A stretch of 64,000 bases of DNA, from assembly GCF_003640395.1 (NCBI RefSeq), contig NZ_RBZQ01000005.1:186001-250000 (forward strand), given 5' to 3'. This stretch comes from Stutzerimonas urumqiensis (GTDB taxonomy: Bacteria > Pseudomonadota > Gammaproteobacteria > Pseudomonadales > Pseudomonadaceae). The translations under genes and the position numbers were made by a program. Below are positions 18,947-30,587 of the stretch, piece after piece (the first letter of the stretch is position 1; every line of letters starts with the position of its first letter). Below the pieces are notes generated by a model. That model saw nothing but the letters and a program-made list of their open reading frames with translations. It had not been told where the DNA came from and did not search any database.

Positions 18947-19336
18947 TCAGTCCTCGCCTTCTTCGTTGTGCTTGCGATCCTCTAGCACGGCGCGCTCGAT
19001 CAACGCGGACAGCTCAGCCCCCCGCCGTACGCTCGCGTCGTAGCGAAAGCGCAGCTGAGGAACCGTTCGCAACTTCATGGTCTTGCCTAACAGCATCCGC
19101 AGGTAACCCGCAGCCTCTGACAGTATCTGCAAATTCAACTCGACCGCGTCCGTATCGTCCTCGCGGCCCAGGACAGTCACGTATACCTGGGCATGGGAAA
19201 GGTCCCGACTGACGTCGACCGCGGTAATGGTCACCATCCCGAGGCGTGGATCTTTTATCTCGCGCTGTACGAGCAATGCCAGCTCGCGTTGCATCTGGTC
19301 GCCGATACGCTGGGTTCGACTGTAGTCTTTTGCCAT
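18947..19336 (-). CDS. rbfA: 30S ribosome-binding factor A
   Basis: A 129-residue cold-shock and late 30S maturation factor with a KH-like fold. The conserved R-x-x-R-I-x-x-x-x-x-x-E-L-A-x-L and D-P-R-L-G-x-V-T-I-T segments are visible. ATG 19336 is the start; an upstream extension of the frame is intergenic. Position between infB and truB is the standard order. Confidence 0.95.
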   Translation of the reverse strand: MAKDYSRTQRIGDQMQRELALLVQREIKDPRLGMVTITAVDVSRDLSHAQVYVTVLGREDDTDAVELNLQILSEAAGYLRMLLGKTMKLRTVPQLRFRYDASVRRGAELSALIERAVLEDRKHNEEGED

Positions 19337-19452
19337 GAATAACCCCGGCCCGCCGTTCAATGCGGAAAAATCGTCGTCACATAAAACCAAACGGCAAGCC
19401 CGATCGGCGGATGACCGCCTCCGGAGCTTGCCGCCTGGGCATTGCGTCCTGA

Positions 19453-21963
19453 TTAGAGGGAACGCGCGACCTGAACCTTTTCGAACACCTCGATCTTGTC
19501 GCCGACCTTGACGTCGTTGTAGCTCTTGACGCCAATGCCGCACTCCATCCCGGCCCGTACTTCCGCCACGTCATCCTTGAATCGACGCAGGGATTCGAGC
19601 TCGCCCTCGAAGATCACCACATCTTCACGCAGCACGCGGATGGGGCGATTGCGGTGCACCATGCCCTCGATGACCATGCAACCGGCGACAGCGCCGAATT
19701 TCGGCGAACGGAACACATCACGCACTTCGGCGATGCCGAGAATGTTCTCGCGTACGTCGCTGCCAAGCATGCCGGTGAGCGCCTTCTTGACATCTTCGAT
19801 GATGTCGTAAATGACATTGTAGTAGCGCATGTCGAGACCTTCGGCCTCGACGATCTTGCGCGCCCCGGCATCGGCCCGAACGTTGAAACCGAACAGTACG
19901 GCGTTGGACGCCAGCGCCAGGTTGGCGTCGGATTCGGTAATACCACCGACTCCTCCACCGACCACCCGCACCTGGACTTCGTCATTGCCAAGACCGTTGA
20001 GCGAGCCCTGCAGCGCCTCGAGGGAGCCACGCACATCGGCCTTGAGAACGATGTTCAGGGTCTTCTTCTCATCCTGGCCCATCGTTTCGAAGATGTTTTC
20101 CAGCTTGCCAGCATGAGCGCGGGCCAGCTTCACTTCGCGGAACTTGCCCTGGCGGAACAGAGCCACTTCACGGGCCTTCTTCTCGTCAGCCACCACGGTC
20201 AGATCGTCGCCGGCCTCGGGTGTGCCATCTAGACCGAGGATCTCGACCGGAATAGCCGGGCCGGCTTCCTTCACAGGCTTACCGTTCTCGTCGAGCATGG
20301 CGCGTACGCGACCGAAGTTGACGCCACACAGAACCATATCGCCCTGACGCAAGGTGCCGTCCTGAACCAGTACGGTCGCCACGGGACCACGGCCCTTGTC
20401 CAACCGCGACTCAACCACTACGCCCCGGCCAGGAGCCGAAGGGGTAGCCTTGAGTTCGAGGATCTCGGCCTGCAGCAGTACGGCCTCGAGCAGTTCGTCG
20501 ACGCCGCTACCCATTTTCGCGGACACCGGAATGAACGGCGTATCGCCGCCCCACTCTTCCGGAATGACATCGAGCGCAGCCAGGCCGTTCTTGATGTTGT
20601 CAGGATTGGCTTCCGGCTTATCGATCTTGTTCACCGCAACCACGATCGGCACCCCGGCCGCCTTGGCATGCTGAACGGCTTCCTGCGTTTGCGGCATGAC
20701 GCCATCATCCGCAGCGACCACCAGGATCACGATATCGGTCGCTTTCGCACCCCGCGCACGCATCGCGGTAAATGCCGCGTGGCCAGGGGTGTCGAGGAAC
20801 GTGACCATGCCGCGGTCCGTTTCGACGTGATAAGCACCAATATGCTGAGTGATCCCGCCCGCCTCGCCCGAGGCCACCTTGGCACGGCGGATGTAGTCCA
20901 GCAGCGAAGTCTTGCCATGGTCGACGTGACCCATGACCGTGACCACGGGCGCCCGCGACACGGCCTCGCCTTCGAACTTCAACGACTCGGCCAGTTGCTC
21001 TTCCAGGGCGTTGTCACTGACCAGCTTGACCTTGTGACCGAGCTCCTCAGCGATCAGCTGTGCCGTTTCGCGATCGAGCACCTGGTTGATGGTGACAGGC
21101 GAGCCCATCTTGAACATGAACTTGATGACTTCAGCCGCCTTGACGGACATTTGCTGAGCCAGCTCGGCGACAGTAATGGTTTCACCAATTGAAACTTCGC
21201 GCACGACAGGTCCTGTTGGGTTCTGGAACCCATGCTGGTTTCGCTTTTTCAGTTTGGCCTTGCCACGACCACCGCGACGCCCGAAGCCATCGGCCTCATC
21301 GTCGCCGCTACGCACAGTACGGGTCAGCGGTGCGGCTTTGCCTTTCAGCGATGGGCGATGCTGCGCATGCTTGCGATCACGACGGTCGTCATCATCGCCG
21401 CGAGCCTTGTCCGGGCGACGCGGCTCTTCCTTCTTGCGCTCTTCCACCGCAGGAGCCGGGGCGGCAACTGCTGGTTCCGGCGTGGCTGGCGTGGATGCAG
21501 GGGCAGGCTCCGGTGCGGCTTGAACTGCTGCGGCACGCGCCTCGTCCTCGGCTTTGCGCCGTGCTTCTTGCTCCGCCTGCTCGCGCGCTTCGGCCTCTGC
21601 CTTCAGTCGAGCGGCCTCTTCCGCTGCCCGCAGCTCCTCGAGTTCGCGCTGCTTGTCTGCCTCAAGCTCATCTGGGCTGCGCTTGACGTAAGTCTTCTTC
21701 TTACGCACTTCGACGCTGATGGTTTTGCTGCCAGCCACCTTGAGCTTGGTGGTGGTCTTACGCTGTAGCGTGATTTTGCGCGGCTCCTCGAGCTTGTCCC
21801 CGTGGCTGCTTTTCAAATGAGCCAAGAGGGCCTGCTTTTCGTTATCGGTCACTACTTGCTCGGCGCTGGTGTGCGACAGTCCTGCCTCACGCATCTGCTG
21901 AAGCAGTCGCTCGACCGGTGTGTCGACCACCTGGGCCAGTTCTTTCACCGTGACTTGCGTCAT
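19453..21963 (-). CDS. infB: Translation initiation factor IF-2
   Basis: An 836-residue GTPase that brings fMet-tRNA to the 30S subunit. Order: small N-terminal helical domain, a long charged Ala/Glu/Lys-rich linker (about 90-210), a second IF2-N domain, the G domain with [16 protein letters not shown] and N-K-I-D motifs, then domains II-IV. Length is normal. It lies 25 bp downstream of nusA. Confidence 0.97.
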   Translation of the reverse strand: MTQVTVKELAQVVDTPVERLLQQMREAGLSHTSAEQVVTDNEKQALLAHLKSSHGDKLEEPRKITLQRKTTTKLKVAGSKTISVEVRKKKTYVKRSPDELEADKQRELEELRAAEEAARLKAEAEAREQAEQEARRKAEDEARAAAVQAAPEPAPASTPATPEPAVAAPAPAVEERKKEEPRRPDKARGDDDDRRDRKHAQHRPSLKGKAAPLTRTVRSGDDEADGFGRRGGRGKAKLKKRNQHGFQNPTGPVVREVSIGETITVAELAQQMSVKAAEVIKFMFKMGSPVTINQVLDRETAQLIAEELGHKVKLVSDNALEEQLAESLKFEGEAVSRAPVVTVMGHVDHGKTSLLDYIRRAKVASGEAGGITQHIGAYHVETDRGMVTFLDTPGHAAFTAMRARGAKATDIVILVVAADDGVMPQTQEAVQHAKAAGVPIVVAVNKIDKPEANPDNIKNGLAALDVIPEEWGGDTPFIPVSAKMGSGVDELLEAVLLQAEILELKATPSAPGRGVVVESRLDKGRGPVATVLVQDGTLRQGDMVLCGVNFGRVRAMLDENGKPVKEAGPAIPVEILGLDGTPEAGDDLTVVADEKKAREVALFRQGKFREVKLARAHAGKLENIFETMGQDEKKTLNIVLKADVRGSLEALQGSLNGLGNDEVQVRVVGGGVGGITESDANLALASNAVLFGFNVRADAGARKIVEAEGLDMRYYNVIYDIIEDVKKALTGMLGSDVRENILGIAEVRDVFRSPKFGAVAGCMVIEGMVHRNRPIRVLREDVVIFEGELESLRRFKDDVAEVRAGMECGIGVKSYNDVKVGDKIEVFEKVQVARSL

Positions 21964-21988
21964 GCATTACTCTCCTCGGGCCGCGAAC

Positions 21989-23470
21989 TTATTCGAACCA
22001 ATGGGCTCGGGCGGCCATGATCAGCTTGCCGGCTCGCTCTTCATCGATACCGTCTATATCCAACAAGTCATCGATCGATTGCTCGGCCAGGTCTTCGCGA
22101 GTCGCCACGCCACGGATGGCCAATTCGACCGCGGTTTCCTTATCCATGCCCTCGAGCGAGAGCAGGTCATCGGCGGGTTGCGCATCCGCCAGTTTTTCCT
22201 CGGTAGCGATCGCCTTGGTCAGCAGGCGATCCTTAGCACGCGATCGAAGCTCGTTGACGATGTCCTCGTCGAAGCCTTCGATGGCCAGCATTTCTTCCAT
22301 CGGGACGTAGGCAATCTCTTCCAGCGAGGTGAAGCCTTCCTCCACCAGCACCTGAGCGAGCTCCTCATCGACATCCAGCTCTTCGATGAAGGACTGCAAG
22401 ATGCCGCCGGTCTCTTCTTCTTGCTTGGCCTGAATATCCGCTTCGGTCATGACGTTCAATGTCCATCCCGTGAGCTGGCTGGCCAGCCGCACGTTCTGAC
22501 CGCCGCGTCCGATGGCCTGAGCGAGGTTGTCCTCGGCGACTGCGATATCCATCGCATGGGCATCTTCATCCACGATGATCGCCGCCACCTCGGCAGGGGC
22601 CATCGCATTGATGACGAACTGCGCGGGATTGTCATCCCACAGAACGATGTCCACTCGTTCTCCGCCGATCTCGCCCGAAACCGCCTGGACGCGCGAGCCC
22701 CGCATACCGATACAGGCGCCTTGCGGATCGATACGCTTGTCCTTGGATCGAACTGCAATCTTGGCGCGAGAGCCTGGATCGCGCGATGCGCCCATCACTT
22801 CGATGAGGCCCTCGGAAATTTCCGGAACTTCAATTCGGAAAAGCTCGATAAGCATCTGCGGCGCGGTACGGGACAACACCAGCTGCGGCCCACGATTTTC
22901 CGTGCGAATTTCCTTAAGGAGAGCGCGAACGCGTGCGCCGACCCGGAATGTCTCGCGCGCAATGATGTCCTCGCGAGCCAGCAGCGCCTCGGCATTGTTA
23001 CCGAGATCGACGATCACGCTGTCACGGGTCACTTTCTTGACCGTACCCGAGATGATTTCCCCGACGCGGTCGCGATAAGCCTCCACAATCTGCGCCCGCT
23101 CGGCCTCGCGGACCTTCTGAACGATCACCTGCTTTGCCGTCTGCGCAGCTATGCGTCCGAACTCGATCGATTCGATCTTTTCTTCGACGACCTCACCGAC
23201 CGCAATGCCGGGATGCTCCTCTTGGGCATCCTCAACCGTGATCTCAGCGGCCGGATTCTGATAAGCCTCGTCTGCGACGATGGTCCAGCGCCTGAAGCTG
23301 TCGTACGCCCCGGTCTGGCGATTGATCTGTACGCGCAGATCGACCTCGTCCTCGTAACGTTTTTTGGTTGCGGTGGCCAATGCGAGTTCAAGCGCTTCGA
23401 ATATGACGCCGGCTGGAACGCCTTTCTCATTGGATACGGACTCAACAACCAGCAGTACTTCTTTACTCAT
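21989..23470 (-). CDS. nusA: Transcription termination/antitermination factor NusA
   Basis: A 493-residue RNA polymerase-binding factor: N-terminal domain, S1 (G-T-V-K-K-V-T-R-D), two KH domains ([10 protein letters not shown] and G-R-G-G-Q-N-V-R) and two C-terminal acidic repeats ending near residue 490, the proteobacterial architecture. It sits between rimP and infB. Confidence 0.97.
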   Translation of the reverse strand: MSKEVLLVVESVSNEKGVPAGVIFEALELALATATKKRYEDEVDLRVQINRQTGAYDSFRRWTIVADEAYQNPAAEITVEDAQEEHPGIAVGEVVEEKIESIEFGRIAAQTAKQVIVQKVREAERAQIVEAYRDRVGEIISGTVKKVTRDSVIVDLGNNAEALLAREDIIARETFRVGARVRALLKEIRTENRGPQLVLSRTAPQMLIELFRIEVPEISEGLIEVMGASRDPGSRAKIAVRSKDKRIDPQGACIGMRGSRVQAVSGEIGGERVDIVLWDDNPAQFVINAMAPAEVAAIIVDEDAHAMDIAVAEDNLAQAIGRGGQNVRLASQLTGWTLNVMTEADIQAKQEEETGGILQSFIEELDVDEELAQVLVEEGFTSLEEIAYVPMEEMLAIEGFDEDIVNELRSRAKDRLLTKAIATEEKLADAQPADDLLSLEGMDKETAVELAIRGVATREDLAEQSIDDLLDIDGIDEERAGKLIMAARAHWFE

Positions 23471-23515
23471 GTACGCCTCACCTTTCGTGATCCGATTCCC
23501 TGGGAGGGATCAACG

Positions 23516-23974
23516 CTATTCAAAGCTGGGAACTATGTTGGCTTTATCGATGGCATCTATAGGAAGCAAGTACTCGTGCCCGTCGATTTGCACGACAACT
23601 TCCTGGTCTTCGACACCTCTCAGCAGGCCTTGGAAATTGCGGCGACCTTCGAAGGGGGAACGCAGTTTCACCTTGACCTGCTCGCCAACGTGCGCCGCGA
23701 ATTGATCCAGCGTAAAAAGCGGCCGATCCATTCCTGGAGACGACACCTCAAGGGTGTAATCAGCGCTGATAGGATCCTCGACATCGAGAACGCCGCTGAG
23801 TTGCCGGCTCACCTTCTCGCAGTCATCCACCAGGATGCCATTGGGATGATCGATATAAACCCGCAGTAACGAATGACGCCCCTGCGATAAGAACTCGATC
23901 CCCCAGCAAACGTAGCCTAAGGCTTCCACGACCGGAGCCAACAAGGCCTGCAACTGTTCTAGCTTGCTCGACAT
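23516..23974 (-). CDS. rimP: Ribosome maturation factor RimP
   Basis: A 152-residue 30S assembly factor. ATG 23974 (M-S-S-K-L-E-Q-L) is chosen with GAGG upstream, seven codons inside the longest frame. The conserved Y-I-D-H-P-N-G and E-V-S-S-P-G-x-D-R-P segments are present. It opens the rimP-nusA-infB-rbfA-truB-rpsO-pnp cluster, just downstream of tRNA-fMet. Confidence 0.94.
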   Translation of the reverse strand: MSSKLEQLQALLAPVVEALGYVCWGIEFLSQGRHSLLRVYIDHPNGILVDDCEKVSRQLSGVLDVEDPISADYTLEVSSPGMDRPLFTLDQFAAHVGEQVKVKLRSPFEGRRNFQGLLRGVEDQEVVVQIDGHEYLLPIDAIDKANIVPSFE

Positions 23975-24065
23975 TGATGCCCTCTCGCATGCCAAAAATG
24001 AAAAATGGGCCTGAAGCCCATCCTGACGACCATCTATACGCGCCGATGGACTGGCTTTCAGCCAA

Positions 24066-24090
24066 CAAAAAGCCCCTTAAAAGGGGCCTT
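24066..24090 (-). terminator. Hairpin after tRNA-fMet
   Basis: On the minus strand AAGGCCCCTT-TT-AAGGGGCTTTTTG forms a stem followed by five T, 9 bp past the tRNA 3' end and upstream of rimP. It probably ends or attenuates transcription from the tRNA into rimP. Confidence 0.7.
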
Positions 24091-24098
24091 GATTTAAC

Positions 24099-24175
<77 letters not shown>

Positions 24176-24227
24176 ACAAAGCTGGGCGCAAATTATATGC
24201 CCCAGCTAATTCCCAGTCAACCGACAA

Positions 24228-24258
24228 ACAAGAAAGCCCGCTAATGCGGGCTTCTTGT
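24228..24258 (-). terminator. Hairpin between tRNA-Leu and tRNA-fMet
   Basis: ACAAGAAGCCCGC-ATTA-GCGGGCTTTCTTGT on the minus strand, a long near-perfect stem lying right after tRNA-Leu. It may end the secG-tRNA-Leu transcript. Confidence 0.7.
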
Positions 24259-24260
24259 TT

Positions 24261-24346
24261 TGGTACCGAGGAGGGGACTCGAACCCCTACAGCCTATGGC
24301 CACTACCACCTCAAGGTAGCGTGTCTACCAATTCCACCACCTCGGC
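24261..24346 (-). tRNA. tRNA-Leu (GAG)
   Basis: An 86-nt class II tRNA with encoded CCA, acceptor stem GCCGAGG/CCTCGGT, a long variable arm and anticodon GAG in the loop CTTGAGG. It lies 8 bp downstream of secG. Confidence 0.96.
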
Positions 24347-24354
24347 AAAAACCT

Positions 24355-24738
24355 TTACTCGCTCTCCGGCTTGACCGGTATGTCCGATTGCGAAGACTCT
24401 TGACCTTCTATTACCGGAACATCGCCAGCCTCAGGCGAACTAGCGTCCGCAGGTAACTCCATAACCGCCGGATCTGGCAGACCAACCTGAGAAAGTTCGT
24501 CAGCCTGCTCCTTGGCAAAAAACGCCAAACCAAGACTTGTTGCAAAAAAAACGGCGGCCAGTATACCAGTAACTCGACTCAGAAAGGTAGCAGAACCTTG
24601 ACTACCAAATACTGTCGCCGAAGCGCCAGAGCCAAATGATGCACCGGCATCCGCACCCTTTCCCTGCTGCACAAGCACCAACCCAACCAAACCCAGGGCC
24701 ACCAGCAGATGCACCACGATAACAACAGTTTGCAACAT
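24355..24738 (-). CDS. secG: Preprotein translocase subunit SecG
   Basis: A 127-residue subunit of the SecYEG inner-membrane channel. Two membrane helices (about 4-24 and 55-74) flank the conserved [18 protein letters not shown] loop. The acidic, Pro/Glu-rich tail after residue 85 is typical of Pseudomonas. ATG 24738 (M-L-Q-T-V-V) is preferred to the longer frame, which starts inside tpiA. It lies 4 bp from the tpiA stop. Confidence 0.94.
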   Translation of the reverse strand: MLQTVVIVVHLLVALGLVGLVLVQQGKGADAGASFGSGASATVFGSQGSATFLSRVTGILAAVFFATSLGLAFFAKEQADELSQVGLPDPAVMELPADASSPEAGDVPVIEGQESSQSDIPVKPESE

Positions 24739-24742
24739 CTGA

Positions 24743-25498
24743 TCAGTTCCCTGCAGCGCGACAGATAGCGCTGAAATCATTCACTTTCAACGAGGCGCCA
24801 CCAATCAGCCCCCCATCGATGTCAGCCATATCGAACAACTCGAGTGCGTTCTCTGGCTTCACGCTGCCGCCATAAAGAATTCGCGCTTTTTCGGCGAGCT
24901 CTACACTATTCTCAGCCAACCTAGCCCTTATAGCGGCATGCACTTCCTGCGCCTGTTCAGGCGTAGCGGAAAGACCACTACCTATTGCCCAGACAGGCTC
25001 ATAAGCAAAAACAGCCTCGCCCAGCGATTCAACCCCAACGATGCGCATAACTGCATCGAGCTGGCGTTTAACTATCTCAAGCGTGCGCCCGGACTGTCGC
25101 TCACTCAGCTCTTCGCCCACACAAATTATGGGGCGAAGACCCGAATCAAGCACAACTCTAACCTTCTCAGCTACTAACTCATCAGATTCGCCCAACTCGA
25201 TACGCCGCTCCGAGTGGCCAACCAAAACCCAATCACATCCAATATCTTTCAGCTGAGCAGCTGAGACCTCACCGGTCAGCGCTCCAAAACCAGGCTTCAC
25301 CGAGCAATTCTGCGCGCCGATGCCTACCAAACTACTTGCCAGGCCGGAAACCACTCGATCGATATATATATACGGCGGCAGCACCACCACATCGACATTT
25401 TCCGGAAGAGCAACTTCATTCAGAGAGAGAGTTAGCTCGCCAACGCTGGCGCAGGTACCGTTCATCTTCCAGTTACCAGCTACCAAGGGGCGACGCAT
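24743..25498 (-). CDS. tpiA: Triosephosphate isomerase
   Basis: A 251-residue TIM-barrel enzyme interconverting dihydroxyacetone phosphate and glyceraldehyde-3-phosphate. Active-site residues are visible: N-W-K-M-N-G near residue 10, the G-H-S-E-R-R histidine segment and the catalytic glutamate in A-Y-E-P-V-W-A-I-G. Base composition is clearly lower in GC than the flanking ribosomal cluster (see findings). It precedes secG and follows glmM. Confidence 0.97.
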   Translation of the reverse strand: MRRPLVAGNWKMNGTCASVGELTLSLNEVALPENVDVVVLPPYIYIDRVVSGLASSLVGIGAQNCSVKPGFGALTGEVSAAQLKDIGCDWVLVGHSERRIELGESDELVAEKVRVVLDSGLRPIICVGEELSERQSGRTLEIVKRQLDAVMRIVGVESLGEAVFAYEPVWAIGSGLSATPEQAQEVHAAIRARLAENSVELAEKARILYGGSVKPENALELFDMADIDGGLIGGASLKVNDFSAICRAAGN

Positions 25499-25562
25499 GC
25501 TCTACCTCGTCGATCAAAGTGGGCGCAGATGTTAATCCGGCCCCACACGTCTGGCAACCCCA

Positions 25563-26900
25563 TCATGCGCAATTCTTTTCGACAATCGAGGCCAGCTCTT
25601 CAGCATAAGCATGCACACGCCCGGCATCCTCTCCCTCTACCATCACACGCACCAAGGGCTCGGTTCCCGACTTGCGCAACAACACGCGGCCACGCCCCTC
25701 CATAAGCCCTGTAATCCGATCGCACGCCGAGGCGACCTCTGGGCTCGACATTGGGTCCTTGCCGCCTTTCAACTTCACATTTATGAGCACTTGCGGACAC
25801 TTCTGCCACGCCTGCCGGGCCATGGCCAATGACTGGCCCGAGCGGCGAAGCGCCAGAACCACCTGCAGCGCAGCGATGATGGCGTCTCCGGTGGTGACAT
25901 GCTGGCCGCAGACGATATGCCCCGAGTTTTCGCCGCCTAGCTGCCAGCCCCGGGCGCTCATCTCCGCCATTACATAGCGATCCCCCACATTGGCCCGCAC
26001 GAAGGGGATCGCCTCAGCATTCAACGCCAACTCGAGCCCGAGATTGCTCATCAACGTACCGACCACTCCACCTTCCAGGAGGCCTCGCTCTTTGAGATCG
26101 AGTGCAATAATGAACAGCAGCTCATCACCATCGACCACCGTCCCGGTATGGTCGACCATCATCACGCGGTCACCATCACCGTCAAAGGCAATGCCTAAAT
26201 CGGCACCTTCGTCGACAACTGCCCGCTGAAGTGCTGAAACGTGCGTCGAACCAACACCTGCATTGATGTTGAGACCGTCAGGTTGCGCAGCAATCGTCAC
26301 GACTTGCGCGCCTAATTCCCGAAACACGTTCGGTGCAATCTTGTATGTCGCCCCATGAGCGCAATCAAGCACCACCTTCAAGCCGGCGAGATCCGTCGTG
26401 GTCGGAACGCTACTCTTACAGAACTCGATATAACGTCCCGCCGCGTCATTTATGCGCGACGCTTTTCCCAACTGTTCAGAGTCAACCACCGACATTTCCG
26501 CATCAAGCAACTCTTCAATCATCAGCTCAACTTCATCCGGCAGCTTACTGCCACGACTAGAGAAGAACTTAATTCCGTTATCGTAATGAGGGTTATGCGA
26601 GGCACTGATGACGATACCGGCCTCAGCATGGAAAGTCCGAGTGAGATAGGCAATCGCCGGTGTCGGCATCGGCCCGAGGAGCAGAACATCAGCCCCAGCC
26701 GCTGAAAGTCCAGCCTGAAGGGCAGACTCAAACATATAGCCCGATATCCGAGTGTCTTTCCCTATTAGAATGCGACACTTTCCTTGGCGCCGAAACGCCA
26801 TGCCCGCCGCCCAGCCCAGCTTGAGCATGAAATCCGGCGTAATCGGATATTGACCGACGCGCCCGCGAATTCCGTCGGTGCCAAAATACTTTCTGCCCAT
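25563..26900 (-). CDS. glmM: Phosphoglucosamine mutase
   Basis: A 445-residue enzyme converting glucosamine-6-phosphate to glucosamine-1-phosphate for UDP-GlcNAc, peptidoglycan and LPS synthesis. The phosphoserine loop [10 protein letters not shown], the metal loop D-G-D-G-D-R and the substrate loop G-E-N-S-G-H are present, as is the C-terminal R-K-S-G-T-E-P phosphate-binding loop. It follows folP with an 11-bp gap, the usual ftsH-folP-glmM order. Confidence 0.97.
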   Translation of the reverse strand: MGRKYFGTDGIRGRVGQYPITPDFMLKLGWAAGMAFRRQGKCRILIGKDTRISGYMFESALQAGLSAAGADVLLLGPMPTPAIAYLTRTFHAEAGIVISASHNPHYDNGIKFFSSRGSKLPDEVELMIEELLDAEMSVVDSEQLGKASRINDAAGRYIEFCKSSVPTTTDLAGLKVVLDCAHGATYKIAPNVFRELGAQVVTIAAQPDGLNINAGVGSTHVSALQRAVVDEGADLGIAFDGDGDRVMMVDHTGTVVDGDELLFIIALDLKERGLLEGGVVGTLMSNLGLELALNAEAIPFVRANVGDRYVMAEMSARGWQLGGENSGHIVCGQHVTTGDAIIAALQVVLALRRSGQSLAMARQAWQKCPQVLINVKLKGGKDPMSSPEVASACDRITGLMEGRGRVLLRKSGTEPLVRVMVEGEDAGRVHAYAEELASIVEKNCA

Positions 26901-26911
26901 TGTCGACTTCC

Positions 26912-27760
26912 TTATTCAGCCGCTCGAACGGCAGCAATCATTCGAACCACATCAACCGTCTCGGCGACATCATGAACCCTCACGATGTTTGCGCCCTTCG
27001 CTATTGCAAGTCCCGCCAAAGCCAGACTCCCATACAATCGCCCGTCCACCGTACGATCCAGTACCTGACCAATCATGCTCTTGCGCGAAACACCTACTAG
27101 CAATGGATGACCTAGCGATGCCAAGTCCTCGAGCCTATTGAACAAGGTCAAGTTATGGCCGAGCGTTTTGGCAAAACCAAACCCAGGATCGACCACGATA
27201 CGTTCAGCAGGCAAACCGGTCCGCGCACACGCCTCGACGCGCTCCATAAGGAACGTCTTCACTGCTTGAGTTACATCTTCGTAGCGGGGATTCAACTGCA
27301 TCGTCGTGGGCTCGCCGACCATGTGCATCATGCACACAGGCAGCCCGGTATCTTTCGCGGCTTGCATGGCTCCCGAACGGCTTAACGACCGGACATCATT
27401 GATGAAGCCCGCACCCGCGCGAGCTGCTTCACGCATAACCTCAGCCGACGAGGTATCAACCGACACGATAACATCGAGCTCTCGCGCGATTGCTTCGACC
27501 ACCGGCACGACACGTTCCAGCTCTTCGCTTGTTCCGACAGACGAGGCGCCTGGACGAGTCGACTCACCGCCCACATCGATCAACGAAGCGCCGGCCCTCA
27601 CCATCGCTTCGGCATGACGCAACGCCGCCGCCACGCCCTGGTAACGGCCGCCGTCGGAGAACGAGTCGGGAGTAACATTGAGAATTCCCATCACATGAGG
27701 ATGGGATAAATCGAGAACCCGGCTACCGCAGCGCAGCCGGGATACTTTTGGAAGGATCAT
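26912..27760 (-). CDS. folP: Dihydropteroate synthase
   Basis: A 282-residue TIM-barrel enzyme joining p-aminobenzoate to hydroxymethyl-dihydropterin pyrophosphate in folate synthesis, the sulfonamide target. Both signatures are present: [13 protein letters not shown] near residue 27 and [10 protein letters not shown] near 62. It starts 9 bp after ftsH, so it is co-transcribed. Confidence 0.97.
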   Translation of the reverse strand: MILPKVSRLRCGSRVLDLSHPHVMGILNVTPDSFSDGGRYQGVAAALRHAEAMVRAGASLIDVGGESTRPGASSVGTSEELERVVPVVEAIARELDVIVSVDTSSAEVMREAARAGAGFINDVRSLSRSGAMQAAKDTGLPVCMMHMVGEPTTMQLNPRYEDVTQAVKTFLMERVEACARTGLPAERIVVDPGFGFAKTLGHNLTLFNRLEDLASLGHPLLVGVSRKSMIGQVLDRTVDGRLYGSLALAGLAIAKGANIVRVHDVAETVDVVRMIAAVRAAE

Positions 27761-27768
27761 TTGCCGTC

Positions 27769-29688
27769 TTAATGCTCGCCGGCAGGTCCGCCAATCGGCG
27801 CCTCAGGACGCCCGCCCTCTGGCTGGATCGGCGTACCCGACGCACCTGGGCCGCCCTGCCAATCGCGCGGCTCGCGAGGTACCCGACCCGCCATGATGTC
27901 GTCGATCTGATCGGCATCGATCGTTTCATACTTCATCAAAGCCTCTGCCATCATGTCGAGCTTGTCGCGGTTATCGGTAAGTATCTGCTTCGCCGTGCCG
28001 TAGCAATGATCGATGATGCTGCGAACCTCCTGATCGATCAGGCGCGCAGTGTCAGCCGAGACATTGGCGTGCTGGCTACCCGCGCTCCGTCCGAGAAAGA
28101 CCTCGCCTTCCTCTTCGGCATACATAAGCGGCCCCAGCTTTTCGGAAAGCCCCCACTTCGTCACCATGTTCCGCGCCAATTGCGTGGCCCGCATGATGTC
28201 GTTGGAGGCGCCAGTGGTGACCCCTTCGAAACCGAGCGTCATTTCTTCGGCAATACGGCCGCCGAATAACGAGCAGATCTGACTGATCAAGGCGCGCTTA
28301 GACAGACTGTAGCGGTCTTCTTCCGGCAGGAACATCGTCACGCCAAGTGCACGCCCGCGAGGAATGATCGACACCTTGTAAACAGGGTCATGCTCGGGCA
28401 CTACTCGCCCAACGATGGCATGTCCTGCTTCGTGATAGGCCGTATTCAGCTTTTCTTTTTCGGACATGACCATCGACTTGCGCTCTGCGCCCATCATGAT
28501 CTTGTCTTTGGCCAGCTCGAACTCGCGCATGTCGACGACACGCTTGTTTGCACGGGCGGAAAACAGCGATGCCTCGTTCACCAGATTGGCAAGGTCTGCG
28601 CCGGAGAATCCCGGCGTACCACGCGCGATCACTGCAGGATCGACATGGTCACCGATTGGAACCTTGCGCATGTGAACCTTGAGAATCTGCTCACGCCCGC
28701 GAATGTCTGGCAAGCCAACCACCACCTGCCGGTCGAAGCGGCCCGGGCGCAGCAATGCGGGATCGAGCACGTCGGGCCGGTTGGTGGCCGCAATGACGAT
28801 GATGCCATCGTTCATCTCGAAGCCGTCCATCTCGACCAGCAGCTGGTTGAGGGTCTGCTCGCGCTCGTCATGCCCACCACCGAGGCCGGCGCCACGATGG
28901 CGCCCTACGGCGTCGATTTCGTCGATGAAGATAATGCAGGGTGCATGCTTCTTCGCCTGCTCGAACATGTCGCGTACACGGCTAGCGCCGACACCGACGA
29001 ACATTTCGACGAAGTCCGAGCCCGAGATGGTGAAAAACGGAACCTTGGCCTCGCCGGCGATTGCCTTGGCGAGCAAAGTTTTACCCGTACCGGGAGGGCC
29101 AACCATCAGGACGCCCCGCGGGATGCGGCCGCCGAGGCGCTGGAACTTACCGGGATCACGAAGAAACTCGACCAGCTCGCTCACCTCCTCCTTGGCCTCG
29201 TCGCAGCCAGCGACGTCCGCAAAGGTGGTTTTGACCTGATCTTCCGACAGCAGCCTGGCCTTGCTCTTGCCAAAGCTCATGGGCCCGCCTTTTCCACCGG
29301 CGCCCCCTTGCATCTGCCGCATGAAGAACATGAACACGGCGATGATCACGAGAATCGGAAAGCTGGCTACCAGCAACTGCGTCCAAATGCTCTGTTGCTC
29401 GGGCTGCTTGCCTTCGATTTCAACGTTGTTGTTGATCAGATCGCCGATCAAACCGTCATCCTGAATCGCCGGCCGTATGGTCTTGAAGGTGCCGCCATCG
29501 GCACGGGTACCAGTGATGACGAAACCGTCGACGGTGACGCGCTCTACGCTCCCGGACTTCACTTGTTCGATGAAGTCGGAGTAATTCAGCGTCTGCGGCT
29601 CGCTGGGGCTGGAGAAATTGTTCATCACCGTCACCAGTACGGCGGCGATGATCAGCCACAGGATCAGATTCTTTGCCATGTCGTTCAA
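27769..29688 (-). CDS. ftsH: ATP-dependent zinc metalloprotease FtsH
   Basis: A 639-residue membrane-anchored AAA+ protease acting on misassembled membrane proteins and regulators such as sigma-32 and LpxC. Two membrane helices (about 7-25 and 103-122) flank the periplasmic domain; Walker A G-P-P-G-T-G-K-T, Walker B I-I-F-I-D-E-I-D, the SRH and the zinc motif H-E-A-G-H are intact. The start is uncertain: TTG 29688 has an AGAGGG site seven bases upstream; ATG 29679 (M-A-K-N-L-I-L-W) lacks one. A decayed rlmE lies upstream, where an intact gene is expected. Confidence 0.97.
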   Translation of the reverse strand: MNDMAKNLILWLIIAAVLVTVMNNFSSPSEPQTLNYSDFIEQVKSGSVERVTVDGFVITGTRADGGTFKTIRPAIQDDGLIGDLINNNVEIEGKQPEQQSIWTQLLVASFPILVIIAVFMFFMRQMQGGAGGKGGPMSFGKSKARLLSEDQVKTTFADVAGCDEAKEEVSELVEFLRDPGKFQRLGGRIPRGVLMVGPPGTGKTLLAKAIAGEAKVPFFTISGSDFVEMFVGVGASRVRDMFEQAKKHAPCIIFIDEIDAVGRHRGAGLGGGHDEREQTLNQLLVEMDGFEMNDGIIVIAATNRPDVLDPALLRPGRFDRQVVVGLPDIRGREQILKVHMRKVPIGDHVDPAVIARGTPGFSGADLANLVNEASLFSARANKRVVDMREFELAKDKIMMGAERKSMVMSEKEKLNTAYHEAGHAIVGRVVPEHDPVYKVSIIPRGRALGVTMFLPEEDRYSLSKRALISQICSLFGGRIAEEMTLGFEGVTTGASNDIMRATQLARNMVTKWGLSEKLGPLMYAEEEGEVFLGRSAGSQHANVSADTARLIDQEVRSIIDHCYGTAKQILTDNRDKLDMMAEALMKYETIDADQIDDIMAGRVPREPRDWQGGPGASGTPIQPEGGRPEAPIGGPAGEH

Positions 29689-29816
29689 TTAACTACCCTC
29701 TGAAGCAGGCCGGGCAAAGGCCCGATCTGCATGACGGCCGATTGGTTGCCAGGCTACGTTACTACACAACATAGCTGGCCGCTCAGGTCACTACTGTAAC
29801 CCTATATGAATCAGCA

Positions 29817-30175
29817 CTACCCTCTTCGACTGCCCATCGCACGCATGGTGCCATCGTAGGCGGTTCCAGCCTTGAAGCCACGAGCCAGCAAATACTGCTC
29901 CGCGTGAGCGGTCCCGAGATGACGGCCGCTTGCGGATCATCACGTTGTCGAACTGTGGCGAACCTGTCTCAGTAGGCATCGAATCCCTCGCCTTGGAAGG
30001 CCTGATCAGGAATCGCCATTCGGACCCAGCACTCGGGCGGCCATATCCAGCGCAAGCGCATATAAGAACATAGCGCGCGGCTGGTCAGCGGCCGTACCCA
30101 CTCATATTGGGGCCATGTCGGAAATCACAAGGTCCACCGATCGATCGCCGACTGTTCTTCAACCATCGCGGGTTG
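29817..30175 (-). pseudogene. rlmE: rlmE (ftsJ) remnant, 23S rRNA methyltransferase
   Basis: The C-terminal two thirds of RlmE, which 2'-O-methylates U2552 of 23S rRNA, can be read only by changing frame several times. In order on the minus strand: a D-L-V-I-S-D-M-A-P segment (about 30108-30149), a frame change to [15 protein letters not shown], another to F-Q-G-E-G-F-D-A-Y ending in a stop at 29969-29971, then Q-F-D-N-V-M-I-R-K with S-S-R-D-R-S-R, and finally A-E-Q-Y-L-L-A-R-G-F-K-A-G-T up to a stop at 29817. The N-terminal SAM-binding part is not found, and the space before yhbY is too short for it. Neighbouring genes show no frameshifts, so base-calling error is unlikely. Confidence 0.85.
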
Positions 30176-30271
30176 GCCTTGGACCGTGGCAATCGAGTAC
30201 CTCACTGGGCGCCCTAGGACCTCTCGGTTAAACTAGGCGCCCTTCATTCATCGCGACCCGGGTGTCGAATT

Positions 30272-30583
30272 ATGCCGCTCACCAATGAGCAGAAAAAAGA
30301 ATACAAATCTATCGGCCACCACCTGAAGCCGGTATTGACCGTGGCCGAACACGGCCTTACGGAAGGTGTGCTTGCCGAGCTGGATCGAGCACTCAACGAT
30401 CATGAACTGATCAAGGTTCAACTCCGGATCGCTGAACGCGACGCTCGCCAAGGTCTGCTCGAGGAACTCTGCAAGGCCGGGCGTTGCGAGCTTGTGCAAA
30501 CCATCGGCAAGGTCGCCCTCGTCTACCGCAAGAACGCCAAGCCCAATCGTCAGCTGTCGAACATTCATCGCAACCAGGCGTGA
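30272..30583 (+). CDS. yhbY: CRM-domain RNA-binding protein YhbY
   Basis: A 103-residue protein with the CRM (YhbY) fold involved in 50S subunit assembly. The conserved L-K-P-V-L-T-V-A-E-H-G-L-T segment and L-I-K-V-Q region are visible; the family usually has a G-x-x-G loop near A-E-H-G-L. The gene is normally divergent from rlmE-ftsH and keeps that orientation here. It converges with the DUF4149 gene, whose stop is 5 bp away. Confidence 0.93.
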   Translation: MPLTNEQKKEYKSIGHHLKPVLTVAEHGLTEGVLAELDRALNDHELIKVQLRIAERDARQGLLEELCKAGRCELVQTIGKVALVYRKNAKPNRQLSNIHRNQA

Positions 30584-30587
30584 TGCC

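Noticed and set aside
29791..29979. 62-codon ORF over the rlmE region as a new gene
   Set aside because: Its residues begin as RlmE (Q-F-D-N-V-M-I-R-K) and then leave the family frame, so it is a fragment of the pseudogene.
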